Assembly: GCA_028023455.1 (NCBI GenBank) | Contig: JAQFVV010012395.1 | Location: 8,172,498-8,236,497, forward strand | Direction: 5' to 3' | Origin: Epiperipatus broadwayi | Lineage: Eukaryota > Onychophora > Udeonychophora > Euonychophora > Peripatidae | Length of the DNA: 64,000 nucleotides | Shown: positions 1 through 12,250 of the stretch, one piece after another | How positions within the stretch are numbered: the stretch's first letter is position 1 | How the letters are laid out: every line of letters begins with the position of its first letter | Notes under the pieces: generated by a model | Databases searched by the model: none | What the model saw: the letters and a program-made list of their open reading frames with translations, nothing else | What the model was told of the DNA's origin: nothing | Made by a program: the position numbers and the translations under genes

Positions 1-1025
1 TAATTATAAAATAAAATTAATGAAATATAAAAGATTATAATATTGATTATAAATATACTTCTACCTACTCTGAGATGGGTATCAGTTAATATAAAAGGTT
101 GGGTTCAAACCCATACTAGTGCTGATGACATTGGCACTAGGTGAAGCAGAAATATGTACTTTATTTCCAGCTTCAAATGCAAGTTTTTCTTCCAATATGT
201 TTTCAAACTTCTTATATTCTTGTTGCACTGCTTATATTAAATTTTTATATAAAAAAGTACATTTCTCAAACTATACTTAAAATACTTTGTTGACAGTTGT
301 TGTCTTGATTAAATACAGACTTCTTCAAAAATTTTTGAAAAAGACTGCTAGACAATCAAAATAATTATCTATCAATAAAACAAAAATGTTGTAATGAGTT
401 GTGTATTTTTGTAAATAAGTGAATAATATATATGTAAAAATAATATTTTAAATTATAAAATTTTCTTAAAATCAAGCAATATTTTGATGTAATTAATTTT
501 TATTAATAAATAGAGGTAATTTCAAAATTACCTTTTGATAACAACAATTTATTTCCAACACTCTAATTCTGATCTCTCTCTGTCAAAATAATCTAGATTC
601 CCATATTAATTTTTGAATAAAGATATTTTTTTAATATAGAGCTGTGTTTTTGCATTATGACTTGTTAATTAGTGAACATTTACTTCCATTGCACTATCTA
701 AACCTAATTACCAAAAATATTGAGGGTTTATAAGCTAAATCAATATGTTTGTAGATATAATATTAAATCAGTAGCTATATTAATATCCTTGATTATAATC
801 TAATTACAAACACACCCTTGATCTTTTTGCGAATAGAAAGAAAAAACAATCAAAATAATAAAAAATTGCTATTTACTTAAATTTTGTTTTTAAGTAATTT
901 ATTTTTAAAATGTCTAAGAATTAATCAAATGATATTAAAGAAAACTTATTTGATATTTTATGAATATTTATTTTATTAATAAGTCTTTCCCCCCTAAATG
1001 TCCCATTAATTTTACACATAAAATA
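1..1025. other. AT-rich sequence without recognisable gene
   Basis: No reading frame with recognisable similarity and no splice-flanked exon was found on either strand. The protease exon that should carry the catalytic histidine was looked for here and not seen. Near position 110 there is a short perfect T-arm-like palindrome (GGGTTCAAACCC) without a convincing tRNA body around it. Confidence 0.5.
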
Positions 1026-1033
1026 CTCTAAAA

Positions 1034-1503
1034 CAGGGGTGCCCAACTTTTGTGCTCATCAGATTTACGTTTTATTTTTAAAATATGTTGCGATCGACTT
1101 GTTGTCATAGGCATAGTCTAAGTGGAGGAAGGCGTGAGATGCATACTATTTTTATATATCTGTCTAGTAAAAAATAACATTTATTTAACGGGCCAAAAAA
1201 TTCATGTCCGGGGAAATTAAAGCAACATGAGTAATTATTAACAATATTTATTAATTCAAATTAGCTACATTAAGTCAAGATTAAAAATATTATTTTCAAT
1301 AATGATACAACTTAGTGGACTTTATCTCTCTAGAATTGAAAAAAAATTTAAAACAAAAACAAAAATAATAAAAAAACTTAAAAATCTTGACTTAATTTGT
1401 TTAGCTCGTTACCCGACAGCTCTTTCCAGATTGGCCTCGCGATCAATCAAAAGTGGTTTTGCGATCGACCGGTAGATCACGATCGACTTGTTGGACACCC
1501 CTG
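1034..1503. mobile_element. hAT-like MITE with 8-bp target duplication
   Basis: A 470-bp element begins CAGGGGTGCCCAAC and ends with the inverse of CAGGGGTGTCCAAC, so 13 of 14 terminal bases pair as terminal inverted repeats. It is bounded on both sides by the identical 8-bp CTCTAAAA (1026-1033 and 1504-1511), the target-duplication length expected of hAT transposases. The CAGGGGTG end is typical of hAT elements. A subterminal motif CGATCGACTTGTTG occurs near both ends in the same orientation (about 1089 and 1480). There is no transposase frame, so it would depend on an enzyme supplied elsewhere. The class is inferred from ends and target duplication. Confidence 0.85.
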
Positions 1504-1511
1504 CTCTAAAA

Positions 1512-3317
1512 CATTGCTTTTTAAAAAATCCTACCTTTTTTTATTTATTTACGTCTTCCTGCATATAACATCACAATTTCTTTTCTACTATTTATTATGT
1601 ATTATATACTGTATAATATACATATATGTTTTACAGAAATAATTCTTGAAAATGACCATCAAAGTTGGTCAAAACATAGAAGATTGTAATGTAATATGCA
1701 TAAGGAAGTACAAATATTTATATAAATAAACCAGGATTTTTTAAAAAAGGACCAATGTGTAAGTATTTTATGTTATTAAGAATTACTTACAGAATTATAA
1801 AGTCCAGTAATTATGATCACATATGAATATTATAAACAAACTATCTCATTTTCGAAGTCTATTATAAAGAATTTTAATGAGCATGTTCATTAAAACCTAC
1901 ATGCAAAATAAATAGTTCTGAGTTTTTCAGCAAAGGTTTAATTTGATATACATTGCACTATTAGCGAGTGAATCATTTCACATTTATACGGCTGATTTTG
2001 GTACCAAATGATTTTCATAGGTATATAACTTAACCTTTTTGTAATTCATGGTTAATTGCTTTTTATATTTTGTCTGTAATTTTCTTTCACAAAAACCACA
2101 TACTATTTTTATTTATTTCCAATAAAATTTCATTGCTTGTTAAATAAAATAATTTTTGAGTTAATAGTTCTATAATTTTTCTACAACACTAATTTCAGCT
2201 TATGCTATTTTAAATTTTAAAAAAAAAAAAAAACATCACATGCTGTTGATAAACATTTCGGCACCATGTTCTTAACATGTGGCCAAGATAAGCAAGATGT
2301 TATTTTACATTAGTTATCACTGATATATATATATATAGAGAGAGAGAGAGATAGATTAACAAATTAGAAAGTTTCTAAACAAGACTAAAATCTTTTATAT
2401 CTCAGATATAAACACACCTTTTATTTATATTCAGCCTTATTCTAATTTTATAGAAGGAACTATTTTTTTACTCATTTTTAAAGCCGATATAAGAAAAGAA
2501 TTGTTAAGTCTAATTTTGTAATTAGATATATCTAGTTCAGCTAGTGTAAATAGTCATTTTGCATTGGCCTAACAATCTAATAAATATAGGGGTGCTGAAA
2601 AGTTTATTAATATTATTGATTGGTTGATCAAAACCAGAAGTTGTATATAATATTGGGAAAATGTGATACTTTATTATATTACAAATATTTGAGTTGAAAA
2701 TTTTCACTTGCATAGGCATTAAAAATAAGTAAAAAATAGATTCTCTCATAAAAATTAAGTAAGCTATATATAAATAATTTGGGACTTACATTGACAATAC
2801 AAGGATTTCAATATTGTTTAAAAATTTTCTTGATCTGTTAATCCGTGTGTATATAGGGGGTAGTTAATGCAAAGGGACATTATACATTGTCCTAGCAATT
2901 TTGTAAGTAGAGAATGCTGAAAAGTTTCTTAGCAATATTTGTTTGATTGATCAAAACTGAAAATTATATATATTTAGAAACATTCATTTACTCTATTTTA
3001 TCAAATTCAGTGACTTTTACTGTAAGCTTAATCAGACAATAGATACAAAACTATATTGTTTCATTTGCAATGCCAGGTTAATCCGACTATTGACTGTTTA
3101 TAGAACGAGTAGTAGGATTACACTTATAATAGTATTTCTTTTAATTATTTTATATACCAAACTGATTTTATAGATAGTTCTGGAGTAGAATAAATGATAA
3201 ATTACGACTCCTAAGAGCTATTTCTAACCTCAGAATGGATTTACAGACATATATTTTATATTAAAAATAATTTGTCACTTTTATCATTTGACATAATATA
3301 TACTATATTATTTATAG
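1512..3317. other. AT-rich gap upstream of protease exons
   Basis: Long A/T runs, a short (TA)n(GA)n run near 2325-2352 and no recognisable coding exon. Two segments near 2530-2710 and 2870-2960 resemble each other (both contain gcattggcctaac/tgcaaaggg-like text, then 'gtgctgaaaagttt' and 'gattgatcaaaac'), suggesting an old local duplication or repeat. If the protease gene starts in this window, its 5' exons would be expected here, but none could be supported. Confidence 0.4.
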
Positions 3318-3338
3318 AATGTATATTATTATTTGTAG

Positions 3339-3601
3339 TAACGGAACAAAGTTTAAAATAAAACTTGGAGTTAATGAGAAAAGCAATAGTATCAAATGGC
3401 TGTCACCACATGAGCCGATTGTTAAAAGAATTATTTTTCATCCTCTTTTTCAACAAAATGACTTACTTTATGATGTAGCTTTAGTTGAATTAAAAGAACC
3501 AATTAACTTCACACCGAGCATCCGTCCATTGTGTTTATCAACTAGTAATGTAGTTTTACAAAATAATGAACGATGTTTTGGAGTGGAAACTATATTTCAT
3601 G
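3339..3601 (+). CDS. Serine protease homologue, exon with catalytic-Asp region
   Basis: First recognised exon of a trypsin-fold (S1 family) protein. The frame runs through KIKLGVNE, then RIIFHPLFQQNDLLYDVALVEL, then FTPSIRPLCLS, matching the S1 pattern around the HP.Y segment, the catalytic Asp102 (D in YDVALVEL) and the Cys122 region (PLCLS). A second Cys (NERCFG) fits Cys136. The acceptor is TTTGTAG before 3339. An alternative TTTATAG before 3318 keeps the same phase and would add seven residues. The donor is G|GTAAAC after 3601, phase 1. The ATG at 3319 is therefore probably not a start. The exon for the catalytic His is missing from what I can read, so this piece is internal. Domain assignment is confident; gene orthology is not. 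Confidence 0.82.
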
Positions 3602-3672
3602 GTAAACATTAAGTTAATAGATTCTTTAAAATTTATAGAATCAACTTACTATTAAAATTGAATATTTTTAAG

Positions 3673-3824
3673 GTCGAAAACATGGGACAAATTTGAGAGG
3701 CAAAATTTTTACACTATTACCAAATCATTTCTGTCTACATCACCAGATGGAAAGAGAAGATACTGGTATGAAGAATGAACTTTTGTGCATCTCAAACTAT
3801 TTGGCTTTTGATAGAAATTGTGAG
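3673..3824 (+). CDS. Serine protease homologue, exon before the active-site loop
   Basis: This exon follows a 71-bp intron with a normal acceptor (TTTTTAAG) and continues the frame in phase 1, forming Gly across the junction. It encodes 50 further codons, including PNHFCLHHQME, NELLCISNYLAF and ends at DRNCE. The cysteines fit S1 Cys168, Cys182 and Cys191. In chymotrypsin numbering the residue at 189, usually Asp in trypsins, aligns with Arg, although one shift in this stretch is possible. The exon ends in phase 0 at GAG|GTAACA, one residue upstream of where GDSGG would be. Splicing to 13633 is inferred from phase compatibility and domain continuity. Confidence 0.8.
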
Positions 3825-4510
3825 GTAACAATCATTTTATTCATATGATAAATCATGACAGATTTATTAATAGTATAATTTTCTAAATTGAATTTATTTT
3901 GTTTAAAAATATAGCATGATTGATTTTTAAAGCATTTTAACTCCTAAAACTATGTTAGGGATTAACATTTAAGTTATGTTGGAAAGTTGCTGTATAGGTT
4001 GTAAATAATTATGAAACAGCTGCTAACAGAAATAATAGGGTTTCTACATGTATAAATAGATGAAAATATAATTCAACTTGAACATAATCTTAGAAACTAT
4101 TTGTTTTTAATTAATGATAGACTTCAAAGAATTCTGGAGGTTTTTATTATCAAAAAGATTATCTGTAAAAAAGATTCAAAGAAATGTTTGTTATTTAAAG
4201 TAAGAAATATCTCATATATTGCAATATCCATAAGACTTTATGATGGTGAAGAAGTTGAGAAAGAGGTGCACACATAGAGGAGTTAAAATATAAAATATAT
4301 CTACACATCTGATTTGAGGCACTGATAAAAATGAATCCAAATATATAAATAGTTTACAAATACAATTTTATATTTTATATGTTGCAATATTTATAACCAT
4401 CCATGACACTCATTGATTGACTTTTTTCATATATACATAAATACAAACACACACACACATATATATATATATAAATTATTAATCAATGTCTGTATTCCAA
4501 TTATAATAAA
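3825..4510. other. Start of the 9.8-kb protease intron
   Basis: AT-rich intron sequence, with a (CA)n(TA)n run at about 4447-4472. No exon or recognisable element was seen. Confidence 0.5.
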
Positions 4511-4806
4511 ATATATATAATTATTCAAAACAATACAATAATTAATACAGTAAAAATATTTTAAAAACAAATATCTACCACAATTTAATAGAAGTACTTT
4601 TAATTATCTATGTAGTCGTTATCAACTAGATTCAAATTGTATTACAAAAAACCGTTACAAATGTAAACAAAAAGAAGTACGTCATACATTAATTTTCCCA
4701 CAATTCATTAATTAAATTAAATTTAATTAAATTGTGGTAGATATTTGTTTTTAAAATATTTTTATTGTATTAATTATTGTATTATTTTGAATAATTATAT
4801 ATATAT
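4511..4806. repeat. Long inverted repeat (foldback or MITE-like)
   Basis: Two arms of about 77 bp (roughly 4511-4587 and 4728-4806) are reverse complements with only about two mismatches in the central 70 bp. Both contain the text TATCTACCACAATTTA or its complement. They surround a loop of about 140 bp with no coding content. Such near-perfect arms suggest a recently inserted foldback or MITE-like element inside the protease intron. The AT-rich flanks prevent a clear target duplication, so the element class is open. Confidence 0.6.
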
Positions 4807-7800
4807 CAGATTCATCCATGTGTACATTTGCATTTGAAAATATTACATTATATCAACTTTTTGACTGGATCCCACTTGACATTTCTCAGAAAAACAGAAG
4901 TCATTAAAAATATTGTGCAGAGATGTCTGTATAAATTACATTTTTTGTAACATCTTTAAATATCTTCAACTATCTGAAAGATTGCTGGTGAGACTCACTT
5001 GTAACGTCATTATAGTACTAATAACTGGAAAATGAAATAAATACAGAGAGGCCATTAATAACAATAAATATAACTTACAATTTCATATTCTCATTTTCTG
5101 TTTTTCATTGAAAATAATGTAAATCTTTGATGAAAGTGTTCAATTCAGAAAATGCATTATTATAAATTTATACACAATGTTACATTTTAGTTCTCTTAAT
5201 TTTTAAATAAGCATATATATATATTGTAACGGAAAGAAGACATTTGTAACAGAAATGATAATAAATTGATAGAAAATGATCCATTATTAACATATATGTT
5301 TATCTAATCTGTTATTTGTAACAGTAAGTAAACATTGTCACAGTATAGATAAATAGATGAGTGATGAAATGATAGTTGCCATAATTCAATAACCAAACAC
5401 TAAACAGGATAATGATATGCTGCAGCGGTTCATCATTTGTAACCAAGTAAACTGAATGAGAAATGAATTCACTGTGTTAGCCAAAATACAATTTATAATT
5501 AAATAAGGATGATGCTAACATATAAATAAGAATATATGCATATCATGCTCTATCTGGGTGTCTATTTCTAATTAATTAAATATAACATTATAGCCCAATT
5601 GCAACTATCCTAAACATTAATTCTGTCACATTAGTAATGAAATAAATAAGTTATCTCATTTCTCCATATAAAATAACAACAATGACAATTAAAACTATCA
5701 TCATTAAAGATTTAATAATATCTAAATATTGGGGATGTCATTTGAACAATAAAACATACTGGCCATTGTCATCAAATAAAAGAATATTAAATATAGCAAC
5801 TGAATAAAATTACCCACTTTGAGATTCCTGGAGTGCATTATGCTTATCTCCCATACTAGGTTCTTTTAACAAAGAATCCTTCCTATTCTTCTTTCCAACC
5901 ATATAAGACCATTCATGGTCACATGCACACACTGGTGCTATTCATGACAACTTATAAAATATATATTATATAAAGTTAATATTATGAAGTTGGAAAGGGA
6001 TTATATCACTCTTTATTCAGTTTAGCTAAGTATATGTGTTTTCCCACGAGCGCCACTAGATTGTTTTAAATCTAGATAAATATCTGTTTAGAGTGTACTG
6101 AGTTCAAACTCATTCGGTACATTTTTATCACACATGACTTGGATGACTAATGAAAAAATGACATTCTTACATTTTATCTATATCGATAAAATTACAAGAT
6201 CCCAATATTACCAAAATTTATATTATAGATCAAAGACTCTTATAGACATTGCTAGCTCATTTTATGTATATTGATGAACAGACAAGTATCATCTTATTAA
6301 TGGCTTCTAAACAAGCATCATGAAAACCATTATTAATATTGATGGCCATTTAACTAGATTATTTATCATAATATAAAGGTGATAATGATGATGATAATAG
6401 TGATGATGATACTAGCCATAGCTTATTAATAAACTCACAACAATAAATTAATCTTTATAAACTCATATGCATTTATTAAAAAATATCCTATTTCAAACTG
6501 AGATTTAAATATTACATTTACTAGCATTTATATAAGTTTATAGTTATTTACTAAAATACTTTTATAGTTAAAACCAGGATTTAATAATACTAGTGATGAT
6601 GAATGATCATCATGAATCTCTATGCATGATATTCATCTTTCTATAAATCTTTATTTACTACATATATTAATTATGCTAAACATTAGATTTAATGATTATA
6701 ATTTATTAATGATGATGATGGCAATCATAACTCTTGTATAGTATTATTTGAAACATTTTAATTAATAATACGATATCCATCTTTGATGAGGATGATCATA
6801 ATTCATGGACACAAAATAATTTTAGCTTTCTTTATACACCTATAATTATTAAAACTTGGTTATTATCAAGCTTAACCCTTAAATACTTAAATGTAAATCA
6901 ACATTCTAGTTTACTTAACATTTTGCGAGCGCTTAATATTAGCAAGTGATTGCTCAATATTTATGAATGGTGATTCTTAATATCTGTGAGCGATGATGAT
7001 GATGATCATTTAAAACCATAGAATTAAAACAAGAAAACATAATATTTTTAATAAGAACTTGGAAACCAATTAAAATATATAATTATATTTGATTAATACT
7101 ATTACTCTTTCTTTAAAATCAAATTAATAATTAGATAAATGGCTTATTATTACATTAATTCAATACAAAACTAATACAAAAAATTTATATAAGCACAACC
7201 AAATAAATTTAATATATATAAGTTTGTCATTTTGGATATTTTAAAATAAGCTGGCTTAAAATGACATTTAAAAAAAAATATATATTTCATGGAATGCTTA
7301 CTTAAGACTTTCCTAACTTATTATATTATAAAAATAAATTTCATATGTAACTTGTGTGTTTTATTTCACTTCCATTCAAATGTGATTCCTGCTTTATAAT
7401 TTATTATATTTAAACTAACTAGGTATAACCTATTCTTTTGATGTGTTTGTATAAGCAATTACACATGCACACACATTCGGTAATGTTAACATATATGTTT
7501 AAAATGTGTACCCCTATATTAGAGATTAATACATAAATTACATATATATATAAAATATTTATGCTACCTTTTAGCAAAAGAAAATAAAATACATTATATC
7601 AATTTTAATATGCAACAAGATAAAATAAAAAAAACATAAATGCATATATTTATAGGTTGCTCATTATCATAACAACTGAAGAACAATTAAAAAAACATTT
7701 CAATATTACAATATAATAAAAAAAAATGAACATTTAAGTTTAAAGATTTAAACTGTATTTGTGTTATGTTATGTGATATTGAGAATAACTATAGATAAAC

Positions 7801-10380
7801 AAGCCCTTAATATTTCTGTATCAAAAGAAAAAAATAATGCTTTGAACAATAAATTAAGGTTTACTTTTAATAAGCAATAATAAAAGATCTGTTAACGAAA
7901 GTTCATAGTTATCCGATCACTTTCACTTCTTATAAATGTCCTGAGTTTGAATTTTCAGACTGCTTGTCTTTGCTCCATTTAAAAACAAAAGTTCTTGCAG
8001 ATACTTTAAGATAAACATGAATTAATTGACCTGCTTATTTCTTCAATTTTAAAATTATTTATTGTTGATACTTTTGATAATGCTGAATTCGTTGATTGGC
8101 TTCATTCTATCATTTCAAAAAGAGTTATTATAAATACTTTTAGATAGGTATGAACTGGTGGATTTTCTTGTCTCTCCCATTTAAAAAAAATCATTTTAGA
8201 CACTTTAGATGACTGAGGAAAACTTTAACAAAAATTTGATTCATAGCTTATATGGCTTTTATACATTTTCTTTTCCTCTTCTTTTCCCTTCTCCATCCAT
8301 CCAAAGGTAATGAGCCTAGAATAGACCAGGAGCCAGAAAAGAAGCATTTCATATAGCTTGTGTGGTTGGCTTCAAACTCTATCATTTTGTTGGTTATTAT
8401 TTGATTGGTATATGAGTCCACAGTAGATTAGTGATTTTAACCCATTCTGTATTATTCCAGGAAGCAGAAAAAATGGTTTTAGCAATGCAAATTCATGGTA
8501 TTATGCACAGCAAGATATATTAATATCATTTTTATATAATTGTTAATAATTTCTTCCAAGTAATTCAATTTTGTTCCATTCTTTCTTCTTTATCTTAATA
8601 TTGCTGGAAATTACTTATATAGATGCACATCTTCATCTATACTGGCTTTAAAACAAGAATCATTTCCTTCCTTTTTTCAATTTTTAAAGAGTGAAAAAAA
8701 AATCAAATTGCTCACTTTCTTTTTTCCAACATTAAAAAAAAACTGATTGTTACATCTCTTTTTAATAATAATGACTGAGTGATCTTTAAACATTTCTGTT
8801 TAATAATAAGGTAAAAACTGAGTCATTACATCTCTGATTAATAATACTGACTGAGTGATCTCTCAATGTTATTTCATTCATTTATATTGCCAATCTTTGG
8901 TCAAAGAAACTTACCACCTGCAAATCTCTTATCTTGAAACAAAAAATCAAAGCTTCTCAAGTTTGATGGCCTGTCGCAATTTTATAAAAAAATTAATAAT
9001 CACCTTTTATTTCCTCAAAGCACCTCTCTCTTTTAAAAAAAATCTTAGATGCAGATAAAAACAATACAACAAAGCTGGCAATCTATAGTTATCAGAAATA
9101 GGTGTAAAGGCATTTTTGTGTTTATACAGACGTTTTCATTCTTTCACACTCTTTTGCAGGTGTGCATTTTTTTTATCTCCTAACCTTGATCTGATCACCT
9201 TATTTTACACTTTCTTTCTGATCTACTTTATTTTAACAAAACGAAAGTTAAATAATTTAACACATTATTCAATAAAAAATATAATAAATCAATATTAAAT
9301 ATTATTACCGTCTCTCTCTACAACTGCTTATTTATTAAGTATTTATATAGACTATATAATAATAAATACACACATAAATCTGTATATTAATAAAAGAAAA
9401 TTTTTTTTAAATTAAATAATATGTATGTGGGTGAAATGAGTCATATATATCTACAATATATATATATATATTTGAATGAATTTGAAGTATATGTTCACAA
9501 CATTTATTTATGAAATTTTACTTCAATATTGTAATGAGATAATCATTAGTTTATCTTCAATATCATTGGGAAAGTATTGTATGTCAGTTTTGAGATATAA
9601 AAAGCTTTAGAATTAAAATTGAATTCACAAATTATGTGCATAGAGTTGCAATCACAACTCTAATTATATTATTATAATATTAATATACTATATCGTTATC
9701 TTAATTATGTACAATTGCATGTATCTGATGGATGAAAATATAAATATTGGAGAAATGTATTATTTCCAACTTAGGTCACTTTGAATTTGTTTTATATTTT
9801 GTTTGTGTTTATTCAATCAAGTATGACTGTAAGTCTCTTTGTATGAAAGATCAAGACAAATCTTTAATTACAAAAAAATATATACAACTGTAGTATTATT
9901 ATCCTAATTCATAAAATGATAATAAATTTTAATGTTAATTAAACCAAGGTGTATAGAATTTGTATTCTCAGCTGATAATTAAGTTATAAAGATGGCTTTT
10001 GTTTAAATTTGTGTTGCACAGACAAATATCACGTGATATAGAAAAATAAACTAAACACTGGCTGTAAAAACGAAAAAAATATTGCTAGCTATACGAACTA
10101 AGAAAAAAAGAAAATGATTTTTCTAATATTGAAATCTATAATTAACATCAACATGATAAATATAAAAGCTGTCTTGTTATTTCGTTTATTTTATAACATG
10201 GAATAAATTATAAGATATTGATCAATCACTTATCCCAATGCGTTTCTGGAAAAAAGTAATTAAAAGACTTGAACCAATTTGAATTAAATTTTTTATTCTA
10301 TTCAATTCTCTGCTGTTGCCAAGAAATTAATTAACATTATATTTGGAATTAAAACATGTAAAACTCTCAGATCCAAAGAG
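4807..10380. other. Long intron interior, AT-rich with GAT/ATC microsatellites
   Basis: Intron sequence with no supported exon. At 5225 a (TA)n run is followed by TGTAACGGAAAG, the same kind of LTR-like start seen at 20314 and 49610, but no matching end was found. Clusters of imperfect GAT/ATC triplets occur near 6380-6415, 6590-6615, 6705-6725 and 6990-7010. Short frames near 8855 and 9116 have no recognisable similarity and low-complexity composition. Confidence 0.4.
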
Positions 10381-12250
10381 TTTAATTTTTCATACTTTAT
10401 TCATTCTCTCTTTCTCTACTAATATATAATTTATTGTGTGAAATATAATATTTATAGACCATGTGTATTGTCCTTGGTAAATATTTGATAAATTTCCAAT
10501 GCCCAAATTCACTCTCTGACAAAAATTCTTCAAAAGCTGTCCATTCTTGTTATCCACAAAATCAATTTCTTCAATATGCCCATTCATATCCCCTATAAGT
10601 ATTATTTTCTTCTTTTTTTTTGAATATCCATATGTCCTTAACTAGGCATTAATATATGCTACTGTTCCACTCAATTATAGTTTGACTATCTCCAGTGACT
10701 ATAAACACTATGGCCACCATCCATTTTTGTTTAACCACAAATGTTCTTGCTACTTAACAGCATTTAAATATTTTTTTCACTTAACTCCTATACCACCACC
10801 CCTTTTTGTTTTCCTTTTCTATTTATACCCTGCCATGCCCAGTGTTCAATATATATATTTTTTGTCTTAGATGTGTTTCCACTGCTGTTAATATTGCAAG
10901 TTTTTTATTTTTAACTGCTTTGTTTAATTCTAGCCATTTTTCTGGTCTTCTATCATGTTCCATATTCAAATATCCAATTTTAACAATTTTATTTTTTAAT
11001 TACCCTTTTATAAATTCTTTTGACTCTTTCTTCTCCATTACATTTGTAAGTAACTTGCCCATGATTAATTTTATAGACCCATCCCATCTCCACATGTATA
11101 TTTATATCCAAATCAGCTACCCTTTGTTTATTTTTTACATCCTGCCCATTCTTCTTTTTTTTGATAATACTGCAAATTAAAACCCTACCCCTCTTTATAA
11201 GTTGCTTGAACTACAATATTCTTTCTAAATAAAATTCCCTAATACTTCACTTCCTTGTTTGCTAAGTGCAATCCATCTTTACTATGTAATTCCCTCTTAC
11301 TAATAAAATAAAATCCTACACATCCACAAACATAACATTATTTCTCTCACATAACTTATTCAATCTCTCATTTATAGAATGGGTCCTATCTTACATATAT
11401 ATGTCAATTCTTGGTAATAATCCAAATAATCCTACTTTTCTTTTAATCTTACTTAAATTGCTAATCAATTCTATATAATCATTCATTATTCTCTCCAATG
11501 TCTCTGACAAATTATTTGTCTTTACTATGCCATACACATCTCTATTTCCTTGTTTCTTTTTATTATTTGTAACATCCCTAATTCTAGCTCCAGGTAAACA
11601 TATTCTTACATACTTGTTTCTATTTTTCCTTGCAATTACATTTCCACAAATGCTAATTACTCACTCTTTTATCAATACTGTCTCATAATTTACTTTCTTT
11701 ACTTTATCCATACCATTCTTTTCCATCTTCTGAACCCCCTTTTCTACTTTTTTATCATTACTATTTATTAATTCCTTAATCTGCTCACATTTCATCTTTA
11801 CTGATTTTAATTTTGCTTCTACATTTTTTATCACTTCCTCTATCTTACTTATTTTTTGCCTAACGATCTGTATTCCACTGTTTTGTCATCCATATCTTTT
11901 GTCACTCCACTAAAAACATATTCTATTCTCTCTTGTTCAACACCATTTTACCCCTTTTCTCTTGACTTTCTCTTTAAACTATCTACACTTAGAAAATATT
12001 TCTTTTATTATATTTTTGTATGGTCTACATAACCATACACCTGTTACATCCTTTCTAGTTTTATTTAAGCATTTCAAATGATAAACCTTATTACATACAG
12101 TATATGCTACCACATCATACCTATTTTCCACCTGACCATTATATATACATTGTAGATGCAGATGCAATCCATATTTCTCATTTTTCAAGTTCCCTACTCT
12201 ATATTTAAATTTATTCTTTCTCTACTACTCTTTAAACCCCTTTATACAAA
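10381..12250 (-). mobile_element. CR1-like LINE fragment: ORF1 plus start of ORF2
   Basis: Read on the minus strand, this decayed copy runs from ORF1 (about 12190 down to 11170) into the N-terminal endonuclease part of ORF2 and stops at 10381. ORF1 shows a zinc-binding, PHD-like stretch (CNKVYHLKCL ... VWLC, about 12010-12100), a Lys/Glu-rich coiled-coil-like section, then an SGNH-esterase-like section (ICLPGARIRDV, GLLPRID, KDGLHLANKEV). PHD and esterase domains in ORF1 are known for CR1 elements. ORF2 matches the intact copy at 25509-28928, including MNGHIEEID and GQYTW. Several stops and frameshifts are present. The 3' half with RT is missing, which is unusual for LINEs, so a later deletion is likely. 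Embedded in the protease intron. Confidence 0.85.
11979..12188 (-). pseudogene. CR1-like ORF1 N-terminal piece with PHD-like zinc motif
   Basis: A 69-codon open piece of the ORF1 relic. It carries Cys/His residues spaced as in a PHD or related zinc finger: YTVCNKVYHLKC, then WLCRPY about 20 residues later. In CR1 ORF1 proteins this domain precedes the esterase-like domain, which fits what lies downstream on the same strand. The frame is broken after it, so no functional protein is expected. Confidence 0.6.

Noticed and set aside
90-135. T-arm-like GGGTTCAAACCC suggesting a tRNA or SINE
   Set aside because: No A-box, acceptor pairing or tRNA length around it. A short palindrome alone is insufficient.
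6360-7010. Regularly recurring GATGAT clusters that might resemble a CRISPR-like or regulatory array
   Set aside because: Irregular spacing, no conserved repeat-spacer pattern, and a eukaryotic context. These are ordinary triplet microsatellites.
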